Below are positions 16,462 through 23,374 of a stretch of 32,752 nucleotides of DNA, in pieces. Position 1 is the first letter of the stretch, and each line of letters begins with the position of its first letter. The DNA comes from an uncultured marine group III euryarchaeote (GTDB lineage: Archaea > Thermoplasmatota > Poseidoniia > MGIII > CG-Epi1), in assembly GCA_902531985.1 (NCBI GenBank), contig CACAGG010000009.1, forward strand, positions 1 through 32,752, written 5' to 3'. The position numbers and the translations under genes are program-made. The notes under the pieces were generated by a model, which saw only the letters and a program-made list of their open reading frames with translations, was not told the DNA's origin and made no database searches.

Positions 16462-17730
16462 ATGAAAATAGGAATAGTAGGCGCAGGAATTTCTGGCTTA
16501 GCTATTTCAGTAGCTGCAGAAAAAGCAGGACATGAAGTAGTTCTTTTTGAGTCTGAGAGTGATGTTGGTGGTAGAATGTCTTCTATACGTTTCGGCCCTT
16601 ACATAATCGATATTGGTTTTCATGTTTTGCACACGGCTTATCCTTCACTACATAGATGGATTGATTTTAGACAACTTGAATTTAAAGAAATGGAAAAGTG
16701 CACAGAAAGTATTGATCCTGATACAGGAAAAAGAAAATTACTTGCAGATGCAATTAACATGCCTCTCAAGCTTTTTCCAACATTAAGAGCAATTGGTTTA
16801 CGAGATGGTCTCAGACTTTTGAGATGGAGGTTAGCCTCAAACAGCAAAGATATGGAAGCACCTCTAGATTTTAAATCTGAAAAAATAATAGCCGGATTTA
16901 AACAGCGAGGTTTCTCAAACAATCTTATTCAGAATATTCTTCGTCCATTGTTTGCAGGAATCACCCTTGATCCAGATTTAGAAGAGCGTATGAGTTTTGC
17001 TTCTTTCACTTGGGCTGCAATGAGTTTGGGTTCAATGATCATGCCAAAAGGTGGTATCCAAGCTGTACCTAATCAATTAGTTAACAGATTAATTAACACG
17101 AAACTCCGATTTAATTCTAAAGTTGATGCCGTTTCTTCTACAACTATAACTTGTAATAAGCAAACAGAGGAATTCGATAAAGTAGTCTTAGCTACTCCCC
17201 AAAACGTAAGCTTTCATCTTTTAAATCGTAAACCATTCACAAAGGTAAGAAAGACTGCAACAATTATCTTTAATTCAAACAAAAATCCACTACCTAGGTA
17301 TAGATTACTAATTAATGAAAAATACGGTTTAAATGGAAATAAGATTCTTCACGCCCATTCACATCCTTACCATCCAGAACTAATAATTGCTACAGTTATT
17401 GGAAATGACGCAGATTCATTACAGGAAAATCAAGATGAAATTTTGTTAGAGTTTGAAACTTGGTTTGGCAAGCAAGTCAAAGAATGGGAATTTGTAACAG
17501 TAACCAAAGTCGGTAATGCATTGCCGCTAATAGATACAGAACATGTAGGGAGAGTTAGGGAGCCAATATCAGAGAAAGGAATTTTGCTTGCTGGTGATTA
17601 TACTACCCACCCGTCTGTTCAAGGGGCCTTATTTTCGGCTGAAAGAGTTATAGATTACTTAGGAATACCAATTCCTGACAAAACAATAAATGCAACCGCC
17701 TCTCAAACTAACGTAGGGCCTGTAGCCTAG
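16462..17730 (+). CDS. FAD-dependent amine-oxidase/phytoene-desaturase-like oxidoreductase
   Basis: 422 residues. The N-terminal dinucleotide-binding motif is GIVGAGISGLAISVA (residues 4-18), followed by the acidic strand end VVLFESESDVGGRMSS (FAD ribose and GGRM). The C-terminal FAD motif is ILLAGDYTTHPSVQGALFSA near 372-391. This layout is shared by protoporphyrinogen oxidase, phytoene desaturase and related flavoproteins, and substrate cannot be told from sequence alone. No carotenoid genes adjoin it. It lies 5 nt after metG, so it is likely in the same transcript. The stop codon (17728-17730) lies inside the tRNA-Arg gene, so its last four codons are also the first bases of the tRNA. Confidence 0.82.
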   Translation: MKIGIVGAGISGLAISVAAEKAGHEVVLFESESDVGGRMSSIRFGPYIIDIGFHVLHTAYPSLHRWIDFRQLEFKEMEKCTESIDPDTGKRKLLADAINMPLKLFPTLRAIGLRDGLRLLRWRLASNSKDMEAPLDFKSEKIIAGFKQRGFSNNLIQNILRPLFAGITLDPDLEERMSFASFTWAAMSLGSMIMPKGGIQAVPNQLVNRLINTKLRFNSKVDAVSSTTITCNKQTEEFDKVVLATPQNVSFHLLNRKPFTKVRKTATIIFNSNKNPLPRYRLLINEKYGLNGNKILHAHSHPYHPELIIATVIGNDADSLQENQDEILLEFETWFGKQVKEWEFVTVTKVGNALPLIDTEHVGRVREPISEKGILLAGDYTTHPSVQGALFSAERVIDYLGIPIPDKTINATASQTNVGPVA

Positions 17731-17792
17731 CCTGGAAGGGCGTCTGGCTTCTAACCAGAAGATCCAGGGTTCGAATCCCTGCAGGCCCGCCA
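17716..17792 (+). tRNA. tRNA-Arg(TCT), CCA encoded
   Basis: Acceptor GGGCCTG (17716-17722) pairs with CAGGCCC (17782-17788). The discriminator is G at 17789 and CCA is encoded at 17790-17792. The anticodon stem is TCTGG/CCAGA with loop CTTCTAA, anticodon TCT (Arg AGA/AGG). The T arm is CAGGG-TTCGAAT-CCCTG. No intron. The first 15 bases coincide with the end of the upstream flavoprotein gene. A T7 run follows directly (17793-17799) and would serve as terminator. Confidence 0.96.
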
Positions 17793-17797
17793 TTTTT

Positions 17798-18754
17798 TTA
17801 GAAAGGTAATTTTGATAAATCTATATTTCCGCCGGTAAGTATGATTCCTACTTTTTCAATACCTTCAAGTTGTTTAAATTCAGGACTTAATGCTACTGCA
17901 AAAGGTGTAGCACAACTGGGCTCTATTATTATTTTCATTCTCTCCCATATTAGCTTCATTGCCCTTACTACTTCGTCGTCGCTAACAGTGTATATTGTTT
18001 CAAGATGATCTTTTAGTATATTCCAAGTATTTTCACCTAGGCTAGTTAAGAGTCCATCGCAAATAGTATCAGGATTTTCTTGAGGCAATAATCGACCTTC
18101 TTTCAGAGAGCGATAGGCATCATCTGCACCTTTTGGTTCAGCACCATATAGTCTTGCTTCTGGAAGGAGGCTGCGTGTAGTTATGCAAGTACCAGACATT
18201 AATCCACCACCGCCAACTGGTGCAATCATTGCATCTAAGTCGCCAAGATCTTCAATCATTTCAAGTGCAGCAGTTCCTTGTCCAGCAATTACATTTGGAT
18301 TATTGAATGGATGAATTACAGCAGCTCCAGTTCTTTCAGCAATTTCCTTGAGGGTTGATTTTCTTGCATCAAGCGTAGGTTTGCAAAGGGTAACATTTGC
18401 ACCATATCCTTCAACAGCATTAATTTTGACATCAGGTGAATTATTTGGCATTACAATATATGCAGGTATTCCTCTTTTTTTTGCAGAATAAGCAACAGCT
18501 TGGGCATGATTTCCACTACTGTGTGTACATACGCCTTTTTCAGCTTCTTCATCACTTAACATAGATACTGCATTCCAACCACCTCTAAACTTGAAAGCAC
18601 CTATTTTTTGAAAATTTTCACATTTAAAGAAAAGTTTTCGGCCTGCCATTTGATCTAAAGTTTTACTTGTTAGTATTGGTGTTCTATGTCCAATTCCTTT
18701 AATACGTTCAGCAGCGGCACGAACGTCATCTATAGAAGCAGCATATTTTCCCAT
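17798..18754 (-). CDS. Threonine dehydratase / serine racemase-like PLP enzyme
   Basis: A 318-residue fold-type II PLP enzyme. The PLP lysine is K55 in AFKFRGG, the phosphate-binding glycine loop is PVGGGGLMSG (residues 179-188), and SSGNHAQAVAYSAK (79-92) is the substrate-binding loop. The end reads LTGGNIDLSKLPF. The short length, without the C-terminal ACT-like regulatory domain of biosynthetic IlvA, matches catabolic threonine dehydratase (TdcB) and serine racemase, which cannot be separated by eye. It is convergent with tRNA-Arg and divergent from the PH-like membrane protein. No isoleucine pathway gene is adjacent. Confidence 0.87.
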   Translation of the reverse strand: MGKYAASIDDVRAAAERIKGIGHRTPILTSKTLDQMAGRKLFFKCENFQKIGAFKFRGGWNAVSMLSDEEAEKGVCTHSSGNHAQAVAYSAKKRGIPAYIVMPNNSPDVKINAVEGYGANVTLCKPTLDARKSTLKEIAERTGAAVIHPFNNPNVIAGQGTAALEMIEDLGDLDAMIAPVGGGGLMSGTCITTRSLLPEARLYGAEPKGADDAYRSLKEGRLLPQENPDTICDGLLTSLGENTWNILKDHLETIYTVSDDEVVRAMKLIWERMKIIIEPSCATPFAVALSPEFKQLEGIEKVGIILTGGNIDLSKLPF

Positions 18755-18817
18755 TGGAATCTGATGGGATGCAACTAGGATAAAAAAGGTTAATATGGGG
18801 GAGTATTGTCAATTACT

Positions 18818-19300
18818 ATGGCGACTGACTATTCTCCAAGTCTAATTTATGAGGAGAAAAAAATAACATATTGGATTCTTGGGTTTACGCCAGTTTTTTT
18901 CAGCATATTGTTTTTTTTGTACTACTTGTACGAACGCAATGAAATCGGTGAGTTCATCATTCTTCCATTAGTAGGTATTTTCATTGCATTGTTTATATGC
19001 ATTAATATTGCATTTTATTCTATTAAGATTTACGACGGCAAAACAATACAATTTGGTTTCCCATCTTGGAAGAAAAAAATTCAGCTGAATGAAATAGTAT
19101 CTATTGAAGAAGTACCATACCGACCATTATGGGAATTTGGCGGTTTAGGTTGGAGAATTGGACGGGCTCGGAAAAATGGCAAATGGCGAATAGGCTATGT
19201 TATGTGGCTTCAGAAAGGTATTGAAATTGAAGCCACAAATGGGAAATATTATGTTTTTGGAACAAATAATCCTGAAGAAATCCTTTCTTTGTTAAAATAA
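18818..19300 (+). CDS. Membrane protein with a C-terminal PH-like domain
   Basis: About 160 residues from ATG 18818; a TTG four codons earlier (18806) is less likely. Two membrane helices (FTPVFFSILFFLYYLYE and FIILPLVGIFIALFICINIA) are followed by a cytoplasmic beta domain with IQFGFPSWKKKIQLNEIVSI, GLGWRIGR and a final helix EEILSLLK. The pattern is that of small bacterial/archaeal PH-like membrane proteins. Function unknown. It has its own start region, and a T-rich tract after the stop suggests it is not read through into tbp. Confidence 0.62.
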   Translation: MATDYSPSLIYEEKKITYWILGFTPVFFSILFFLYYLYERNEIGEFIILPLVGIFIALFICINIAFYSIKIYDGKTIQFGFPSWKKKIQLNEIVSIEEVPYRPLWEFGGLGWRIGRARKNGKWRIGYVMWLQKGIEIEATNGKYYVFGTNNPEEILSLLK

Positions 19301-19307
19301 TTTTTTT
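19301..19307 (+). terminator. T-tract terminator after the PH-like gene
   Basis: A run of seven T directly follows the TAA stop, with no hairpin before it. Oligo-T tracts alone are adequate archaeal terminators, and this one separates the PH-like gene from the tbp promoter. Confidence 0.4.
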
Positions 19308-19316
19308 AGGGGCCTA

Positions 19317-19336
19317 GTATTTAAATCTTTAAATAC
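19317..19336. promoter_or_regulatory. Perfect inverted repeat ahead of tbp (putative operator or symmetric TATA element)
   Basis: GTATTTAAA, two bases (TC), then TTTAAATAC form a perfect 9+9 inverted repeat. It sits directly before a second TATA-like element TTTATATA (19341-19348) and 39 bp ahead of the tbp ATG. Each arm contains TTTAAA(TA), itself a good archaeal TATA box, so the repeat could be a twofold operator or a symmetric TBP site allowing autoregulation. Confidence 0.5.
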
Positions 19337-19374
19337 CCTCTTTATATAGAAAGTTCTCCACCAAGGAGTAATAC

Positions 19375-19926
19375 ATGGCAGAAATAATAGTGGTAAACGT
19401 TGTAGCTAGTGCATCAATCGGTAAAGAATTGATGCTTCAAGACATAGCCTTTCAGTTGGAAGGTGCAGAATATGATCAGGATAGATTTCCGGGATTGATT
19501 TACAAATTAGCAGAACCAAAGACGGCAGTTTTGATTTTTAGAAGTGGTAAAGTTGTTTGTACTGGTGCAAGATCCATTCCAGATGTTCATGTTGCAATCA
19601 ATAAAGTTGTAGATGAACTTAGAGTTTTGGACATGCCAGTCAAAGATGAACCAGATATAGTTATACAAAATATTGTGGCAACTACAAATCTCGAATCTAC
19701 TTTGAATCTTATTCAAATCGCAATGTCTCTTGGTTTTGAGAATGTTGAATACGAGCCTGAAGCTTTCCCAGGTCTAGTTTATAGAATGGACGATCCAAAA
19801 GTTGTTCTTCTACTCTTCGGAAGTGGAAAGATGGTTTGTGTTGGAGCAAGAGAAGTAAATGATATTAAGAACGCAGTTAGAAACATAAAGGAAGAATTAT
19901 CTACTGCCGGTTTAATGAGAACCTGA
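19375..19926 (+). CDS. tbp: TATA-box-binding protein (TBP)
   Basis: A 183-residue archaeal TBP built of two direct repeats of about 90 residues. First: IIVVNVVASASIGKEL, FPGLIYKL, AVLIFRSGKVVCTGA. Second: IVIQNIVATTNLEST, FPGLVYRMDDPKVVLLLFGS, GKMVCVGA. The saddle bends promoter DNA and recruits TFB and RNA polymerase. The ATG is preceded by AAGGAG (19363-19368). If the nearer TATA element (19341-19348) is used, the transcript would begin at about 19371 and lack this site; if the inverted repeat's distal TTTAAATA is used, a leader of about 18 nt would carry it. It leads the cluster tbp, 57-aa gene, aIF5A, agmatinase. Confidence 0.97.
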   Translation: MAEIIVVNVVASASIGKELMLQDIAFQLEGAEYDQDRFPGLIYKLAEPKTAVLIFRSGKVVCTGARSIPDVHVAINKVVDELRVLDMPVKDEPDIVIQNIVATTNLESTLNLIQIAMSLGFENVEYEPEAFPGLVYRMDDPKVVLLLFGSGKMVCVGAREVNDIKNAVRNIKEELSTAGLMRT

Positions 19927-19931
19927 GCCGT

Positions 19932-20105
19932 ATGATTACAGTAGAACAATTAATTGAACGATTAGAAGCTCTGCACGAAGATACGGGTGACCAATCACTT
20001 GAAGTAGCAGTGGATTTGTTTAATAGAATGCGTCGTAATATTTCTGGCAGAAATACCCTTTACGGTCATCTGTCAGATGACAAATGGCGCGATTTAGAAT
20101 GGTGA
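19932..20105 (+). CDS. Small conserved-looking protein (57 aa) between tbp and aIF5A
   Basis: An ATG 5 nt after the tbp stop opens a 57-codon frame that stops 6 nt before the aIF5A ATG, filling the gap between the two genes. The product begins MITVEQLIERLEALHEDTGD, continues SLEVAVDLFNRMRRNISGR and ends LYGHLSDDKWRDLEW. It is soluble, charged and mostly helical; the W-rich end could pack a small domain or a partner. No family recognised. The tight fit in the cluster and the amphipathic helix pattern argue that it is a real gene, translated with its neighbours. Confidence 0.7.
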   Translation: MITVEQLIERLEALHEDTGDQSLEVAVDLFNRMRRNISGRNTLYGHLSDDKWRDLEW

Positions 20106-20111
20106 GACAGT

Positions 20112-20507
20112 ATGAGCCAAACATCAATACAAGAAATTAGAACATTGAAAGTCGGTAGGTATATCGTTATTGACGGTGAGCCTTGCAAATTGGTAGAATA
20201 TACTACCTCAAAACCAGGCAAGCACGGTGAAGCTAAGGCACGTATGGTTGCCATCGGTCTTTTTGACAAACAAAAGAGATCCTTAGTGCATCCGGTCAAA
20301 CACAAAGTACACGTTCCACAAGTAGATCGCCGTAAAGCCCAAATTTTAGCTAATATGGGGGCTGAAGTTCAAATGATGGATCTTGAAACATTTGAAACGT
20401 TCAATGTACCCTTGGCAGACGTTCCTGAAAAATTCCACGGAGACATGGAACCAGGTAATGAGATTGTTTTTCTCTCAGCTATGGGGCGTAAACTGGTAAC
20501 TGACTAA
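20112..20507 (+). CDS. eif5A: Translation initiation factor 5A (aIF5A)
   Basis: 131 residues. The N-terminal SH3-like domain carries the hypusine loop [12 protein letters not shown] with the modified lysine at K37. The C-terminal OB fold contains [14 protein letters not shown] and ends [10 protein letters not shown]. The factor, modified to deoxyhypusine or hypusine, relieves ribosome stalling at difficult peptide bonds. It begins 6 nt after the 57-aa gene and is followed at once by an agmatinase gene (stop 20505-20507, next GTG 20509). Confidence 0.97.
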   Translation: MSQTSIQEIRTLKVGRYIVIDGEPCKLVEYTTSKPGKHGEAKARMVAIGLFDKQKRSLVHPVKHKVHVPQVDRRKAQILANMGAEVQMMDLETFETFNVPLADVPEKFHGDMEPGNEIVFLSAMGRKLVTD

Positions 20508-20508
20508 A

Positions 20509-21369
20509 GTGACAGAATTCTTTGCGGACGCAGAAAGTTCATTTGACGAAGCAAAGTTCGTATTTTACGGATATCCTTACGACGGTACTGCATGTTTTAG
20601 GAAAGGTACTTCCGAAGCGCCTGATGAAATTCGTAAACACAGCTATAATTTTGAAACATACCTAATGGAATTAGGTATTGATCTGTGCGATGTTTCAGCT
20701 AATGATTGGGGTAATTTAGAAATTACTAAAGATCAAGGAAAAAATGAGGCAAAATTAGAAGAGTTAGTAACAAAAATAGTGTCTTCAAATAAATTTCCAA
20801 TAGGTATCGGTGGTGAGCATTCACTGACTCCTGCAGCAGTACGTGCAGTTCAGTCAAAATATCCTAATCTAGCAGTTGTAATTTTAGATGCTCATTTAGA
20901 TTTTAGGCAAGAATATGAGGGAAACGAAAATTCCCATGCTACAGTTACAAGACGTCTTACAGATATTGTTGGTTTAGATAAAGTTCGTCCAGTAGGTATT
21001 CGCTCAGTTTCTCAATCAGAAATATCAGAAGCTAGAACGATAGGTTTGAAATTCATAGAATCTGGTTGGACTGAATTAATAGAATACTTAACAGATATTA
21101 TCGATGAATTAGATTGCCCCATTTATCTTAGTTTAGACATGGATGCTATAGATCCGGCTTTTGCTCCAGGAGTAGGTACTCCTGAGCCATTTGGTATGAC
21201 ACCATACGAAGTATTACAAACAATTAATTTCTTTTCAGATAGAATAGTTGCTTTTGATTGTGTAGAAGTTAGCCCTCCCTATGATAATGGGAATACGTCA
21301 GCTCTTGCGGCCAGAATTATCCGTCATTTAATTGGAGCAATTTGGCAATCCCAAGAACGTTTCAAATAA
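20509..21369 (+). CDS. speB: Agmatinase / ureohydrolase (SpeB)
   Basis: 286 residues, starting at GTG one base after the aIF5A stop. Binuclear Mn ligands are in place: H104 in GGEHSLTP; D127, H129 and D131 in DAHLDFR; D210 and D212 in SLDMDAIDPAFAPGVGTP. The substrate-side loop EYEGNENSHATVTRR fits agmatinase better than arginase. It converts agmatine to putrescine and urea. Adjacency to aIF5A is meaningful: in some archaea agmatinase has been linked to making the deoxyhypusine side chain when spermidine is not the donor. Whether that holds here is inference; no deoxyhypusine synthase gene is in the window. Confidence 0.93.
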   Translation: MTEFFADAESSFDEAKFVFYGYPYDGTACFRKGTSEAPDEIRKHSYNFETYLMELGIDLCDVSANDWGNLEITKDQGKNEAKLEELVTKIVSSNKFPIGIGGEHSLTPAAVRAVQSKYPNLAVVILDAHLDFRQEYEGNENSHATVTRRLTDIVGLDKVRPVGIRSVSQSEISEARTIGLKFIESGWTELIEYLTDIIDELDCPIYLSLDMDAIDPAFAPGVGTPEPFGMTPYEVLQTINFFSDRIVAFDCVEVSPPYDNGNTSALAARIIRHLIGAIWQSQERFK

Positions 21370-21981
21370 TTAATATTCTACAGGTATAGGATCTAAACTT
21401 CTCCACAGGTACCATGTCGCTACAGTACACCAAGGAGACCATTTTGATCTGAATATTTCAAGTTCTTCTCTATCAATTCTTTCAGAATCATAATAGTGCT
21501 TTTCTATTCCCCTAATCAGTCCTATATCTGCTAAAGGCAATATATTTGGCCTTGCTAGGTTAAATATCAAAAACATTTCTGCAGTCCAAACTCCCACTCC
21601 TTTTATTGTACAAAGTTTTTCTATAGCTTCTGTATCTGATAATTCTTCCCATTTAGTAGTTAATACATCAGATTTGGCTATATTTTTTAGATAGGTTATT
21701 TTTTGTTTGGATAGTCCAGCCCCTCCCATTCTTTCATCTGATAAATTAGTTATTTTCTTTCTATTAATATTCTCATTACATAGTTTTTCTAATTTCTTCC
21801 AAACACTATCCGCAGCCTTTACAGAAATTTGCTGTCCAACAATAGAACGACATAACGTTTCGAATGGTTCATTTCTTAATGTCAGTTTTTCTCCTTTGTA
21901 TTGAGATATTATTTTCTTAATTTTAGAATCTTTCTTACAGAGCTCTTCAACAGCCAATTGCCATTGTTCAACTACATTCAT
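21370..21981 (-). CDS. DNA-3-methyladenine glycosylase (AlkA-like, HhH-GPD)
   Basis: 203 residues with the HhH-GPD fold: FETLCRSIVGQQISVKAA near residues 40-57, the helix-hairpin-helix TIKGVGVWTAEMFLIF (125-140) and the catalytic D152 in LPLADIGLIRG. It removes alkylated or deaminated bases in base-excision repair. No iron-sulphur cluster cysteines follow the domain, which separates it from Nth/MutY. It lacks the N-terminal domain of E. coli AlkA, as archaeal and many bacterial short forms do. It abuts the agmatinase gene tail to tail with no intervening base. Confidence 0.9.
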   Translation of the reverse strand: MNVVEQWQLAVEELCKKDSKIKKIISQYKGEKLTLRNEPFETLCRSIVGQQISVKAADSVWKKLEKLCNENINRKKITNLSDERMGGAGLSKQKITYLKNIAKSDVLTTKWEELSDTEAIEKLCTIKGVGVWTAEMFLIFNLARPNILPLADIGLIRGIEKHYYDSERIDREELEIFRSKWSPWCTVATWYLWRSLDPIPVEY

Positions 21982-22034
21982 ATATTGTACCTAACCGCGC
22001 GCCTAAAATAGTGCTACGTTCGTGGAAATTAAGT

Positions 22035-22121
22035 GCGGGGGTCGCATAGTCTGGCCAATTGCGTCGGACTCAAAATCCGATCCTTAGTGGTACGTGGGTT
22101 CGAATCCCTCCCCCCGCACCA
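22035..22121 (+). tRNA. tRNA-Leu(CAA), CCA encoded
   Basis: Acceptor GCGGGGG (22035-22041) pairs with CCCCCGC (22111-22117). The discriminator is A at 22118 and CCA is encoded at 22119-22121. The anticodon stem is TCGGA/TCCGA around loop CTCAAAA, anticodon CAA (Leu TTG). A long variable arm (class II) follows. The T arm is GTGGG-TTCGAAT-CCCTC, with a T-T mismatch at 22095/22109. No intron. Confidence 0.95.
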
Positions 22122-22134
22122 TTTTTGAATTAAT

Positions 22135-22683
22135 CTAAATTTCAGAGTAAATTGTTTCTAATTTAGGTCTTTTAATTTTAGGAGGGATTTTTCCCAATCC
22201 AATGAAGATGAATCCAATTATTTTTTCCTTTTCAGAATTAATCCCAGTAATTTCGTAAGTTTCCCTATCCTCAGTTATTCTCCCTGTAGACCATTTAGAT
22301 CCAATATTATTACTAGCTAAAGATAGCATAATGTTCTGTATAGCGCATGAGCAAGCAGCATAATTCTCTAAATCTATCTTAGCCTCTTCATGCTTAATTT
22401 GACTAGCTACTATTAAATGCGACGAATTCATAATTTTACATATCAATTTTTGTTCAATATTTTTTGCTAAGGATTTACTTCCAGATTTTATTTCTAAATA
22501 TTTTTTCGATATTCTTTTCCTCTTCTTTTGTCCAATATTTTTGAACCGCCATGGGAAAGTAAGACGATGACAAGGTGCAAGATTTCCTGCTTCTATGGCG
22601 TTTTTTACTAATTCGTTTGGTACTTTCTTATTCTCAAATTCATTAATCGTTCTTCTTAATTCAAAAACTTGATTAAAATCCAT
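22135..22683 (-). CDS. Nitroreductase-family protein
   Basis: 182 residues. The N-terminal FELRRTINEFENKKVPNELV and IEAGNLAPCHRLTFPWRF match the FMN-binding start of nitroreductases (R-R-x-x-x-x-F ... A-P-x-x). NIGSKWSTGRI and IIGFIFIGLGKIPP supply the late FMN loop and the final G-x-G-x-x-P. Such enzymes are FMN-dependent dimeric oxidoreductases with very varied substrates. It has its own promoter-like T/A-rich stretch after pdxT. It is somewhat shorter than usual and Lys-rich, in keeping with the AT-rich genome. Convergent with tRNA-Leu. Confidence 0.82.
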   Translation of the reverse strand: MDFNQVFELRRTINEFENKKVPNELVKNAIEAGNLAPCHRLTFPWRFKNIGQKKRKRISKKYLEIKSGSKSLAKNIEQKLICKIMNSSHLIVASQIKHEEAKIDLENYAACSCAIQNIMLSLASNNIGSKWSTGRITEDRETYEITGINSEKEKIIGFIFIGLGKIPPKIKRPKLETIYSEI

Positions 22684-22719
22684 ATTCTGCGTAAATTACA
22701 GCTTTTAAAAAAAGTTTCA

Positions 22720-23265
22720 CTATTTATTGTAGATTAAATTTATCCAAATTTCGTGAAATCGCGTATCTTTAGTTAATTCAGGATGAAAGGTTAAAGCCAT
22801 ATTCTTTCCATCAATACAACCTACAATTTCGTCATTTTTCCAAGCAATTGGTTTAACTTTTCTTCCGATATTCTTAATCGCGGGCGCGCGTATGAAAACC
22901 CCATTGAAAGATTCGTCGTTTTCCAAATTTATTTTTGCCTCAAAAGAATCTTTTTGTCTCCCATAGTAATTCCGATCTATCTCTATATCCATTTTTGCAA
23001 ATGTTTCATCTTCACATTTGCCCAAAAGTATTGCTCCAGCACAGGTCCCCATTATCGGTAATTTAGAATTTTTTATTCTTTTCCACATATTCGAATTCTT
23101 TAGTAATTTTCTAAGTGTAGTAGATTCTCCTCCAGGCATGATTAAACCATCTAATTGATCTATATCTTTGCCTTCTCTCACTTCGATCGTATTGACATCT
23201 AATTGACGCATAATTATTTTATGTTCAGATACTGCACCTTGCAATGCTAGAAGCCCAATATTCAT
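22720..23265 (-). CDS. pdxT: Pyridoxal 5'-phosphate synthase glutaminase subunit PdxT
   Basis: 181 residues, class I glutamine amidotransferase. It starts with GLLALQGAVSEH and carries PGGESTTLRKLL (residues 44-55). The nucleophile is C75 in GTCAGAI, and the catalytic H161/E163 are in TFHPEL. It releases ammonia from glutamine for PdxS, which builds PLP from ribose- and triose-phosphate. The PdxS gene is not in the window, so the pair is split. The gene is head-to-head with the giant surface protein gene and may share a symmetric TATA element with it. Confidence 0.95.
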   Translation of the reverse strand: MNIGLLALQGAVSEHKIIMRQLDVNTIEVREGKDIDQLDGLIMPGGESTTLRKLLKNSNMWKRIKNSKLPIMGTCAGAILLGKCEDETFAKMDIEIDRNYYGRQKDSFEAKINLENDESFNGVFIRAPAIKNIGRKVKPIAWKNDEIVGCIDGKNMALTFHPELTKDTRFHEIWINLIYNK

Positions 23266-23291
23266 GTGTCTCTACATTCCAAACGCTAACC

Positions 23292-23303
23292 TTTATATTA
23301 TAA
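23292..23303. promoter_or_regulatory. Shared bidirectional TATA element for pdxT and the giant surface protein gene
   Basis: TTTATATTATAA is nearly palindromic. Toward pdxT (start at 23265) it is about 32 bp from the ATG, giving a leaderless or nearly leaderless mRNA. Toward the surface protein gene it is about 78 bp from the ATG, implying a 5' leader of about 50 nt. No other TATA-like element is present in the 109-bp gap. Confidence 0.5.
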
Positions 23304-23326
23304 TGGCGTCATGGTAGGTACCCTTC

Positions 23327-23344
23327 AATGGGCTAACGCCTATT
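23327..23344 (+). promoter_or_regulatory. Hairpin in the predicted 5' leader of the giant surface protein gene
   Basis: AATGGGC-TAAC-GCCTATT can fold into a 7-bp stem (one G-T pair) with a 4-nt loop. It would lie at the very start of the predicted leader, followed by AAGGTG (23362-23367) 7 nt ahead of the ATG. A 5' hairpin of this kind can stabilise a highly expressed mRNA; function here is inferred. Confidence 0.3.
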
Positions 23345-23374
23345 GATACAAGGACTCAACCAAGGTGTGTACAT

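Noticed and set aside
12453-22121. tRNA-Ser and tRNA-Leu with shared 5' sequence as boundaries of an integrated element
   Set aside because: The copies lie in inverted orientation, no integrase or mobile genes lie between, and the interval holds housekeeping genes (metG, tbp, aIF5A). Similarity is explained by tRNA gene relatedness.
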